A DNA stretch of 64,000 bases from Pelecanus crispus (lineage: Eukaryota; Chordata; Aves; Pelecaniformes; Pelecanidae): assembly GCF_030463565.1 (NCBI RefSeq), contig NC_134649.1, forward strand, positions 1,870,001 through 1,934,000, in the 5' to 3' direction. The position numbers and the translations under genes were made by a program. Numbering within the stretch: position 1 is the first letter of the stretch; each line of letters opens with the position of its first letter. Positions 1 to 14,378 of this stretch are shown here, piece by piece. The notes under the pieces are model-generated. The model worked only from the letters and a program-made list of their open reading frames with translations, was not told the DNA's origin and did no database searches.

Positions 1-4305
<4,305 letters not shown>

Positions 4306-4485
4306 ACTGAATAACCTATTTTGAAAATTTCCTATTGTGATTTGACTGTTTTTACCCTGTATTTCCTCTCCCCACACCCCCAACCTCTTTTTTTTCTTTT
4401 TTTTTTCTTTTTTTTTTTTTTTTTTCCTCCTGATTGTAACGTTGCTGTGGGAACGAGAGGGAGAAGCAGACTGGGTGGGCAAGGG

Positions 4486-4491
4486 AATAAA
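4486..4491 (+). promoter_or_regulatory. ANP32A: Poly(A) signal AATAAA, proximal
   Basis: Canonical AATAAA about 180 nt after the stop codon. It would give a short 3' UTR. Confidence 0.6.
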
Positions 4492-5213
4492 ATACTATTT
4501 TTACTGCCACTCCTCCTCCTATTCATTTTAAATTTTTTGGTTTTGTCCCTCTCTTAGTCCCTGTAACTGCAATAGTAAGTATAAACCAAGTGGTAATTTG
4601 TTTCTTATTATTGGAGTGGATAGTTTGACATCTTTAAAAAAAAAAAAAAAAAGACAAAAAAGTTTAAGATCAGTGGACGATACCCCAAATACACATACTC
4701 TGTTCTGAGACAGCTGAATAGCGTCGGTTGTTGGGATTTTTCCACCGCTGCCAGTCACTAAATACATGGTAAGCATTTTTTGGGGGATGCTGCAAATCTG
4801 GGCAAAGCGTCCCTCCACAGCAACAGGTGTGAGAATGGCATATTGATAAAGTGATTTATTTGTTGCCTGTCCGTGAATGACTGCCATTTTCAGCCAATGC
4901 TTTCCCTGCTTTTGTAGGTACCTTTTATTTTGCTGTTTGTAAATAGTGACCAAATGTTTTTGTTGGGATTTTTTTTTGGGGTGTTCCTTTGGATCTGGTT
5001 TGTGGGGTGAATTTGCAATCCCCTCCCCTTCCCCGCCCTGTGTGTTGTGTGTTTTCCTTTCTGTTTGTTTTTGGGGTTTGTTTTTTTTTTTTTTCTTTTT
5101 GGCTAGGGTATAGCCAATACACTGAAAATGGCAGGCATTTAAATATATATATAAATATATATAAAAAGTGTTCCTAATTCCTGAGTTACTAGTGAAATGA
5201 ATTTGACAATTGT

Positions 5214-5219
5214 AATAAA
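5214..5219 (+). promoter_or_regulatory. ANP32A: Poly(A) signal AATAAA, middle
   Basis: Canonical AATAAA about 0.9 kb after the stop, in AT-rich UTR sequence and followed by TTT/TGTG-rich bases. Confidence 0.5.
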
Positions 5220-5635
5220 AAAATGTTTCAACCCTTTTAAATAAGGTGTGTACTATTTTGGTCTGTAATATATAACACCTAGTCAATTTTAAGTGATGAG
5301 AAACTACTTCCACTTGTGCTATATACTTTGAAAATTTTTACAAACCTAAATACAGGAGGCAGTTCAGCATGTAGGGTAGGAGGTTTCTTTTCATACACTC
5401 AAGCACGAGATACTAATACAAAATTGTATTTTCTTACCTAGTGGAAGTCAGTAAAATGACTGAAAATACCTAGTGAATGTACAGTTTTACTTTCATATCC
5501 CTCTTTAAAATAGCTTTAGAAGTGACTTGTATTTCCTAGTCAATATTTCATCTGTATAAATACATTTGCAACAGGTTTTTTTTCCCAGAAGAGCCAAACT
5601 TTGAGTTTTATGTCTGTTTGTCATTGATGAATTTC

Positions 5636-5641
5636 AATAAA
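5636..5641 (+). promoter_or_regulatory. ANP32A: Poly(A) signal AATAAA, distal
   Basis: Canonical AATAAA followed 20-30 nt later by a T-rich and TGTGG-containing element. This is the best candidate for the main distal cleavage site. Confidence 0.65.
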
Positions 5642-5660
5642 TCTTTTTATACAATTTTTC

Positions 5661-8600
5661 TGTGGCTTATTTGAGTAAGACGGGCCACTGGGAAGGAATC
5701 GCATACCTTTTTAAAAAGGCATTTACTAAGCTATTCTGGTAAACTCCCTGCTATTTTTAGTAGCTTGATGATACGTTTTGCACCATAAAAACTACTCCTA
5801 GCCATGGTTGGGTGAAGCCAAGGGAGAGGTTTTGGCCTTAACGCAAGTATGGTATGCCATTTTTCCTTCAAAACGAGGGTTTCTCCCGTGTTACCGACGT
5901 GATGATTGCAGTTCAGCATGCTCATTTCTACTCTTTAATCCTATCCCTATTTATCCAGGCCCAGAAGAAAGAACTCTCGATGGCCTTCGTCGAGTGAGGT
6001 GCCGCGGCTCGGTGTCCGAGTTCGGGGTTAGTGTCTCTAGGAGCTGTGCTCACCCGAGACGAGGGCTGTCTGCTGTCACTTGCTGCCAGGCCAGAGCTAA
6101 GTCTCCGCGTTTTTCTCTCCTGGGAGCGAGCCGTGTATTAAAAGTGATTGGCGTAGCAAGTAGCATAGACTGCGTACTTAAAATTAAGTTTCTGTGCCGT
6201 GCCAAGAGCATGAGATAGCCGTGGAAGATCGCATATTGCTCCTTTTTAACTGGATCTCTTTGGAAAAAAACAGGCCTTTTTTCTAGGTGGAAAGCTATAC
6301 TATCCTGAAGTGTTTGCCTAGGGCGGGGTTTTTTTTATTTGTGTGTTTGGTTTTTCTTTTTTTTAAGAGGAAATAAAACTGGGCAAACTGCTCCCTCCCC
6401 AGCCAAGGATCTGCTGCCGTGAAACCGAAACCGGGAACTGGCAGGGCAGGGTCAGGCTCCGACAAAGCGAAAGCAGCCGCCAGCCCTGGCTCAGGCAGGG
6501 GCAGGGCCGGCAGCTCCAGAGCTACGAGCCAAGCCAAGCCCTGGTGTCACCCTAAACCAGCTTAGTCTAAGAGTTCGGTTTGGCTTTATACTGGGAAACT
6601 CGGTTTTCCAAAGACACAGCTTTTTACTCGAGCTGCTAGAAGCAATTGGCAGCAACCGGACCTGACCTTTCCTGCACGACGAGGCTCCGTAGGTCCCAGA
6701 GCCGCAGCAAACGCCTGGATGAGCGTCCCCTTCGCGTGCAGAAAACGCAGCGATACCAGGCTCAGGTGGTGATGCTGAAGTGGCATTTGGGTTTTTGTCA
6801 CCCGTGGGCTCCGCTGAGCCACCTCGGGCTTGCAAAGCGGTTTTTCCTCTTACCCTGGAAGCAGTCGGGAACCCTTCAGCTCCCCACCCTCTGTAAGCAG
6901 CGAACGGCCCAGGTGTCATTGAAGTGACTCCTTGTACTGTTAATTGCCTCAAAACTTACTGTGCAATTAAGTGGGTTTCTCAAAGAAAACTGCAGCGGTA
7001 AGAGCTTTGCTACCCCTGCCTAGTATTTATGGCTTTCCCTGCGAAGCGGAGCCCCGTTTGCTTCCAGCTCTGCTGAAGCGCTGATCCTCCGGGAGAGGGG
7101 AGAGGGGAGAGGGGAGGCGGGCATCTGATGAACACCAAGGTTTTGGCTGCGGGTGCTGGGAGAGGGGAAACCGTGACTGCCTGCTGCCACTGAAAACAAA
7201 AATGAGGTTTGCCCAAGATGGATAATTTCATAGTTATTTCATATTTCGGTGCATAAGTACAGTCCCTTCATGCTGAGAACCAAGGCCTTGCGTTCCCAAG
7301 TGCTCTGCGTGTACGTAAGTGCTGGCTAAAGATACGTAGCAACTTGCAACGATACTTAGCGACTTGCCGGCTCTTGGAAAAAACCCAAACCCCAGTATTT
7401 TATAACAGTTCAGCAGGAAAACACAGGTAGAAATACTGTCGGAAATGAATAATGGGAGAGTTGAGCTCATTCAAATGCAAAGTTTGTGTGTCGCTTGGCT
7501 CTTTCTGCACACCATAATTTGGGGAGCCCTGGTCATGCAGCGGTCCAGGGTGGATAGATCTGCCCGGGCAGGGACCGTGGGGATGGAGCCTGCTGTCTTC
7601 TGGATGCCCAAACAATTCTGTGCATTCATCCTTACGTGTAGCATGAAACTTGCTTTACCTGGAACTTCTTGGGTGCTGGGGGAAACCTCTCCTTCATGGA
7701 AACCTCTCCCTTGCCTCCTGTTTTGGAGAAATCCCAGGAGTTTGTTCCTGGAGTGCTTTATTTTGCCTTGCTGTCCTGAGCTGGTTCGAAAGCTCAAACC
7801 GCCCAAAATGTCCTGCTGGGGCTTTGCAGCCGCCTTTGTGACCCCTCTTCACAACCCAAACCTCCCTCCTGTGTCGCTCGGGGTTGCGCGGTGCCTGCCA
7901 ACGAGCGCGTGCAAGTCGGGAACAAGATGCTCTTGGCCAAAATCGTTACGTGCCCAGCTGAACCTATGGGGACTGCAAATCCGTATGGCCTTAATAGCGT
8001 AATGGCCGAGGTGTTTGCATTTTGGCACCCTCGAGGACGGCGGCTGCTTCGCGGTTGATTTGATAACGCTTTCTTGGACCCGAACTGTCTGTGGAGGTTG
8101 AAGCACGGGCACGGGGCTCTGGTGAAGGGCAGGAAGGCTTTCCAAGCCCAAACGGTTCTCAACATTGTCCATTTGTACGGGAGGAGATGACTGCCGGCTC
8201 CGTCTGGACCCTGCCGCGGGTCCCCCACCGCTAGTTGAAATGATATTTCCTTAAAACTCAGGAATTTGTGACAGTCAGGGAAAGCTATTCCTTCATCCCG
8301 TTGCCCCAGGGGAGGCCAGTGACTTGCTTGACCGCGCACACAGATTCCAGATCGCTTCGACTTGAGATTTGGACGTATAGAGGGGCAGATCCGCCGGTCC
8401 GCAGGCAGATGCAACGACTGACCAGCCTTGCCAAAAGTGGATTCCCGAAACGGCGATTGTCTGGGGTCTCGCCCTGCCCCGCCATGCTCTGGTGGGTACG
8501 AAACTGCTGCCCTAGTTCTCTCGCAGCCCCTGCTTCCACCAAGGCTCTCTTACAATTGCCTTTGAAGACGTCTTTACGTTTCAGTCGGAATGAATCATCC

Positions 8601-11600
8601 CGTGTGGAAATCTGGAGACGTCTGATGACTGCAGCCCTGGGAGCGAGATGGCTGAGGGTTCTCAGTCCCCGTTGTCCAGGGAAGAAACGTACTGCAGAGT
8701 GCTTAAAAAATGAGACTTGGTTAAGGATCCAGCTGCACTGGAGCTCACCCTGATGTGAAAATAACCGTCTCTCGGCTTTCTGGAGGTCACGTCGGCTTTA
8801 GCTGTTGATGTCGACGCGCCGCTGCACCTACGGCAGCAGCGAGCGCGGGCTGGGCGGGGGTTTGGGCTGGCAGCACCCGTTTCTGCAGCCGGGGAGGACG
8901 CCCCGGCGCTGGCTTTGCAGTGAGGGGACCCCCCGCACCACGACGGACGGCGCGGCTCCGGCAGAAAGAGGCGGGCAGCCTGGGAATGGGATGAAGGCTG
9001 ACGGCAGGTAGGTCTGAGAGAAGGACCGCGACGCTTTCCCGGTGCCCAAAGAGGCCGGGGCAGCCGGCTCTCCCTTGGCGTCCCTGCTCACCGCTCTCTT
9101 CTCTTCTTGCAAATAATTCCTCCCACCTCCCAAAACGGAGCTGGGAAAGCTCTCCTCCTCTCTCCCGCGCGCTGACGAACCCTTCCTTCGCGGCGGCGGG
9201 TGAAGCAATCGCCCTGCGCAACCCACGCCTTCGCTTGCGACAGCGCTCGCCCTTCTTCCAGGCGAGGCTCTGGCAGCGGCAGCAGCACCCTGATTCACGG
9301 CTGCCCAAATCGCCAAGGCAGGATTTAAATACTCAGCCGCTGTTTTGCTCCATGCATCGGGCAAGGGGACGGTGGCGGGGGGTTAATGCTGGCAGGGGGG
9401 TAAGCGCAGGGTGGGACGCGGGCTGGAGTCAGAGCACGTGCATCTGTGGTTGGGGAGCTGCAGGTATCAATCCCCTTCCAACCGGAAAACCTGACCGCTT
9501 TGTCTGTCCCAGCATCTCCCATTAACTCTTACTGGTGCTCCTCCAAATGTATTTTGACCGCTGTTCTGTTCGGCTCGGCAGTTCTCGCTCGGTCCAGATA
9601 ACATCACCGTGTGACTCTTCCGCTGTCAGCTGGTTGCTGTCGCTGCTGGTTTTGCTCCTTCTGCCCAGAGCCAAGAAAAACCCGGTGAAGAATTTTTTTG
9701 GCAAGACTTTTAAGGCTTTCTGTTTGGACTTTTTATTTTTTCCATTACGCTCGGACACTTGGCGCTTGCCAGAGGTGCGCGGAGAAGGGAGGCGGCAGCA
9801 GAGGCGGCGCCAGGCGAGCATTTCACCCTGGACATGCACGAGAGAACGTGAGACATCCATGGTCCATGCTCCCACCATCCCTATGGATCGCCATCGCTGT
9901 CATTGCTAATTTTACTGTCGTTTTTCCAGCGCTGTTCAGCTGGGCGGTAGGGCAGGCGACGGGGTGTTTCCCTGCTGAGCCCTTACGGATGCTGCGGAAC
10001 AGCTGGCGCGGCCACATCTGGCTGAAGCGGGTACGTCCAAGCACGGCCGTCGGTCCTCGCGGGCGCGTTGAGGCGGCACGCGGCGCGTGCCCGGCGCTCG
10101 CCAGGACGCCCAGAGGAGCGGCCGGCCGCCGCGCAAATCCCGGTGCGCTTGCAGCTCCATTTCGGCACCAAATTCCCCTTTTGGTCTTTGAAAGCTTCCG
10201 GCAGGGGTCGGGAAAGTCGGATCCTGGGAATCTTGCTTTAGGTCCATAGGCAGCAGCGCATAATTTCTAAAAAATGGGGTGAATTTGTAAAAATGTCTAA
10301 TTAATTTTTTGCTGTGAGGGGGTTGAGCTCCCCACGGAGGGTCCCTGAGTGCGTAGCCGGCGCTGCTGAACCGAGCGGGGCCACGCTCTGCGAGCGCAAA
10401 GCACCCTTTGCTTTTGAGGAGGGCAGAAAAAGGAGGAACCAGCATCACCCTCAGCAAATTGATGGGAAACTCCCATTTAATTAAAATAAAACACATAGTG
10501 GCTTCTCCTCTGCGTTTGCTTAATTTTAGATTTCAAAAAACATATCCTGTATCTTCATCCGTAAATTCAGGGGGTTGGTTTTTTTTTTTTTTAATCATCA
10601 AAAATCTTTTCAAGCCAGGCACTCGCGAAATGTTGGAAAACAGAGAATTAACAATAATCCTGCAGCGAGGAAGCATGCGAGGAGGCCAAGCCTCCGACAA
10701 AGCGAAACCTCCAGGAAGCAGAAAGTAGGTCAGGTTGATAAGGATGAGCACAGAGGGACAGCATGAATATGGAGGGGAAAAGCAAAGTAGGAAAGAAATC
10801 GCCCCATGGCCGTGTTTGAAGAAGGAAGGGGCTGTCCGCTACGGACAGCTGGGATCTTTAAGCCTTTTTCCTTAAACGCTGTTGTCCCTGAAGATGTGGG
10901 CTGGGATGCAGAGGTAATTGCAATTAGCAGCACTGCAGGAAGGGTGAGACCTCAGCCTGGGTTTGGATGGGGACGGCTTGGGAACCGCTGCGGATAAATG
11001 GGATGTTTGTGAATTACGGAGGCTGGATCCCGTTCCTGGAGGGGTCCTGGAGGAGCTGGTCACGGGGAGCAAGGGATCAGCTCTGCTAAGACAGCCGGGA
11101 GGCTTTAAAGAAACTGTAATGCTGTCGCAAGAGGGCTGAGAGGGAAAAAAGCTGGGAGGTTACGGACTCATTGGTCTCATTTAGACCTTGGAAAATACTG
11201 CGAACGACCCAGAAGCGTCTATAAAAATCGACAGCCAGCACCGCAGGCTCATCAAGAGCAGAGGGCAGGGACGTGGGTCGGTGCAGGAGCCGGTCTCACC
11301 GTTCCCAAGCGGCACAAACCCCTCGGGATGAGGCAGCAGGACCTGGGGGTGCTGCGGGATCGCACCCGGCTGCACGGGGCCCCCGCGCCGTGGTCGAGCC
11401 ATAAGGTTGCAGCAGCGCAGGGAATTCGGTGCTAAAACTGGCTGGAGCGAGTGCCCCAAAAATGGGCCTTTCCGCTTTAAATAGCGCCCAGATGGTGCAG
11501 GAGGAGACATCGGGAAAAGCTCAAGCTGTTCCCGGGAGAGGGGAGTCCGGGCGGAAAGGCGCGGTGAGAACCTGGGGGTTTGCCCTGGAAACCGCACAGC

Positions 11601-11648
11601 CACGGCTTGGGCTGGAGATTTTTTTTTTTTGCATCTCCCAAACGTTTC
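5661..11648. other. Intergenic region between ANP32A and the solo LTR
   Basis: About 6 kb with no recognisable gene. GC-rich, CpG-containing stretches (around 8800-9060 and 9990-10140) produce overlapping open frames on both strands with no domain, no consistent splice structure and no known protein. It includes the G-run at 7091-7116. Otherwise it looks like unique non-coding DNA. Confidence 0.7.
7091..7116 (+). repeat. G-run repeat (GGGGAGA), G-quadruplex-capable
   Basis: The sequence is GGGAGA followed by repeats of GGGGAGA, giving at least four runs of three or more G spaced by AGA. This fits the usual G4 pattern on the + strand. Confidence 0.6.
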
Positions 11649-11653
11649 GGGAG

Positions 11654-12209
11654 TGTCCTGGTTTCGGCTGGGATAGAGTTAATTTTCTTCCTAGCAGCAG
11701 GCACAGTGCTGTGGTTTGGATTTAGGATGAGAAGAATGCTGATAACACACTGATGGTTTAGTTGCTGCTCAGTACTGCTTATGCCAGTCAAGGACTTTTC
11801 AGCTTCCCCTGCTCTGCCAGGGGCACAAGAAGCTGGGAGGGGGCACAGCCAGGAGAGTTGATCCCAACTGCCCCAAGGGCCGTTCCATACCATACGGCAT
11901 CATGGGCAGTATGGAAACTGGGGGGGTTGGCCGGGGAGCAGCGATCGCTGCTGGGAACTGGCTGGGCATCGGTCGGCGGGTGGTGAGCAACTGCATTGGG
12001 CATCACTTGCTTTGGATATTATTATTACTATTATTATTATATTGTTATTATTATTATTTTACTTTATTTCAATTATTAACCTGTTCTTATCTCATCCCAG
12101 GAGTGTTTCTCACTCTCACTCCTCCGATTCTCTCCCCCATCCCATCGGGGCAGGGGCAGTGAGCGATGGCTGCGTGGTGCTGAGCTGGGGCTGGGGCTGA
12201 ACCCCGACA
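11654..12209 (+). mobile_element. Solo LTR of an avian endogenous retrovirus (ERVL-like, TguLTR5-type from memory)
   Basis: The element begins TGTCCTGGTTTCGG and ends ACCCCGACA, so it has TG...CA termini. It is flanked by identical 5-bp copies GGGAG at 11649-11653 and 12210-12214. It contains a (ATT)n stretch near 12018-12060. There is no internal gag, pol or env sequence, so this is an LTR left by recombination. The family name is from memory of avian LTR consensus sequences; the termini and the target-site duplication are seen directly. Confidence 0.9.
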
Positions 12210-12214
12210 GGGAG

Positions 12215-12796
12215 CCCCGCGAGCACGCTCGGCACAGGTACGCCGCACGCCGAAGCCCACCCAGAGCCAGCCCGTGGGGCCGCATCCTGCGCCCGTCACC
12301 CCCGCACCCCGAGCAGTGCCCCCCTCGCCTGCAACAGAGGCGGCAGCCGCAGCTAGCTTGTGCTGCTGTTTGCATATATGCTAATTGGCTCATTAATCAT
12401 CACCACCCGCAGCTGGAATCGGGCTCGGTTCGCACGCATTCAAGGGGCTTTGGCGAAACCTTGGCTTTTCCCTTACAAGAGCCAATTTCGTGCGGTAACT
12501 CCCAGCGCAGCCGGCGTAGGACAGAAATAACCTCGAACCGGACTGAGCCGTCGCTGCACGAAGCAGCCGAGCCGTGGGTTCTCCTTCCAATTACGAAACA
12601 CGCTAAAACCAGGAAACGCCAGTCCTGACACCAAGCGATGACACATTCCTCAACGCCGAAAAAAAAGAAAAAAAAAAAAAAGGAAATAGAGCTTTAACCT
12701 TTATTTCCAGCTCGGCATGCCTCGCGCTGCCCTCTCGCTCGTGCACGCCCGGCTGCGATTTACCTGCAAATTTGGGGCCAGTCTCGGCGTAGGAGG
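12215..12796. other. Intergenic spacer between solo LTR and CR1
   Basis: No gene recognised. There is an A-rich tract at about 12658-12685. A TTTATT at 12700-12705 (AATAAA on the minus strand) next to that tract could be an alternative distal poly(A) site for CORO2B, but a nearer one exists at 13161. Confidence 0.5.
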
Positions 12797-12992
12797 TTTA
12801 TAAGAAAGACGGGGACGGACTTTTGAGCAGGATAGGACAAGGGGCGATGGTTTTAAACTAAAAGAGGGGAGATTCGGATGAGATGTAAGGAAGAAAGTTT
12901 TTACGCTGAGGGTGGCGAGACATGGGCACAGGTTGCCCAGAGAGGTGGGAGATGCCCCAGCCCTGGAAATGCTCAAGGTCCCTGCAGGGACC
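12797..12992 (+). mobile_element. CR1 LINE fragment, sense orientation
   Basis: It reads through the CR1 ORF2 C-terminal region (GGACAAGG..., then ACAGGTTGCCCAGAGAGGT, then CCCTGGAAATGCTCAAGG). It is truncated at both ends and lacks the ATTCTATG tail. Confidence 0.85.
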
Positions 12993-13160
12993 TTCCAAGC
13001 CAGGGGAAAAGCTGCAGGGCAGGCAGAAGACACCTTTTTGTGCACCCAAAAATTCCCCTTCGAGTCCCACCACCCTCTCTGGGGTGGCGGCCAGCGCTCG
13101 TGCACGGCCCCTCGGCGAAGAAAGAAAGGAGCGGGCAAGGTTTTGGTATCTTGAAAACAT

Positions 13161-13166
13161 TTTATT
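13161..13166 (-). promoter_or_regulatory. CORO2B: CORO2B poly(A) signal candidate
   Basis: AATAAA on the minus strand, about 1.1 kb after the stop, just before the spacer that separates it from the CR1 fragment. Confidence 0.5.
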
Positions 13167-13322
13167 TCATCACTATTCCGTGGTAGCATAAATAATAGGC
13201 AATGACAGCACATGTAATGCGCAGAGGGGGAAGCGGTGGGCGCGGGCACGATGTAAAATAACGGAGAGGTGAAACCGTCGCACTGGTAGTGCCGGGCAGT
13301 TCAGCAACTTGATTTAGTGAAA

Positions 13323-13341
13323 ATATATATATATATATATA
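13323..13341. repeat. (TA)n microsatellite
   Basis: About nine uninterrupted AT dinucleotides within the probable CORO2B 3' UTR. Confidence 0.9.
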
Positions 13342-14246
13342 GGTAAACTAGCAGTATTTGGTGTCGTTCGCTGTGCTACAGACCTAATCCACAAAAAAAA
13401 CCCCCCACCCTGTGATTGTAACGCACGTGCTGAACCCATCGAGCGCCCGCCGGGTCCGTCCCTCGGGGCAGCACCGCGGCGGCCGCCCGGGGACCCTCGG
13501 GGCGAGCGGGTGGCATCCTCGCCCCGTCCCCGTGGCGCTGGCATGGGGCCCAGCGGGAAGGAGCGGGGCGAGGCCCTCTTTGCGGAGGCGGAGGGAGCAA
13601 AAAAAATCCCTCTCCGGTTAGGCAACCCAACCTCTTTTTTGTTTTGTTTTTGTTTTTTTTTTTTAAAGGATATAGGTGCACGTGCACGGATGCACGCGCA
13701 CGCGTGGAGCAACTCCCTTCCCCGGGCTGGAGCCTGGGGATGCTCACAGGCTGCTCCTGCCAAAACCCGGCTGTGCCGGATCCCCCTCCCGGCAGCACCG
13801 CCACCACGGCAAGGGTCCCGGGCTGCCGCCGCGGCAGCGTGCTTTTGTGAATGACGCCCTTCCCGCACCCCCTTCCAGTTCTGCACCTGCTGTCACATTT
13901 TTTGCATAGGAAATAAAAACGAATAGCAAGGAAGCATCGCGCTTTCCCGGGGCGTCGCCGCCTCGGCTGCCCCGTGCCGGTTTATCCCGACGGAGGGACG
14001 CTGCTCGTCTACTTACTCCAAGACCATGGCTGGGGCAGGCGGCCGCCCCAGCCGCCTCTCATGCAGTAGAGCTCTCGGTTACAGCGGTTTTAGTGCTAGG
14101 CAAGACTAGGAGGACGCATTTCCAGTTAGCGAGTGGGCTCTTGGCAGGTCACTTGACTTCTGGCTCGTATTCTGTGTAAGTGGATACAATAAAATTAAAG
14201 AGCGAGTATAAACAAAGAGAGTTTATTTAGAAAACGTCCCTGGAAG

Positions 14247-14378
14247 TTAATTATTCTTCGGGCTGTTACGTAAGTTTTTTAACTCCAGCTGTAGCTGTCG
14301 GATCCGTATGTCCTTCTGCGAGAGCTCGTCCTTCAGCCGCCGGATCTCGTCCTGCTGTCGGAAGAACATCCGAAGGAG
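14247..14378 (-). CDS. CORO2B: CORO2B exon 12: C-terminal coiled coil and stop
   Basis: The exon is 43 codons plus TAA at 14249-14247. It reads [20 protein letters not shown] to [11 protein letters not shown]. The heptad-spaced Leu/Ile form the oligomerising coiled coil. The acceptor is CTTCCAG. Confidence 0.97.
   Translation of the reverse strand, partial: LLRMFFRQQDEIRRLKDELSQKDIRIRQLQLELKNLRNSPKNN

Larger units (their letters stand above)
4306..5660 (+). other. ANP32A: ANP32A 3' UTR
   Basis: AT-rich sequence follows the stop. It begins with a long interrupted pyrimidine run (about 4387-4428) and holds AATAAA signals at 4486-4491, 5214-5219 and 5636-5641. The last signal is followed by a T/GT-rich stretch, so cleavage near 5660 is likely for the longest form. 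The end is inferred. A 261-codon antisense frame over this UTR is not a gene. Confidence 0.75.
13145..14246 (-). other. CORO2B: CORO2B 3' UTR (probable)
   Basis: Sequence downstream of the CORO2B stop to a likely cleavage site just after the minus-strand AATAAA at 13161-13166. It includes a CpG-rich block (about 13435-13600), a (TA)n run and a T-rich tract. A nearer AATAAA (14222-14227) lies only about 20 nt after the stop and is less likely to be the main site. The extent is inferred. Confidence 0.45.

Noticed and set aside
4528..5313. 261-codon minus-strand frame
   Set aside because: It is antisense to the ANP32A 3' UTR, is lysine-rich from T runs on the + strand, and matches no known protein.
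8787..10500. Possible extra gene in the CpG-rich intergenic block
   Set aside because: Many overlapping frames on both strands, none with a recognisable domain or exon chain. A CpG-rich block alone is not evidence of a gene.
11654..12209. Possibility of a full endogenous retrovirus
   Set aside because: Only one LTR is present, and the target-site duplication flanks it directly with no internal region.
14222..14227. Minus-strand AATAAA about 20 nt after the CORO2B stop as the main poly(A) signal
   Set aside because: It would leave a very short 3' UTR. The signal at 13161 gives a more usual length, though minor use cannot be excluded.
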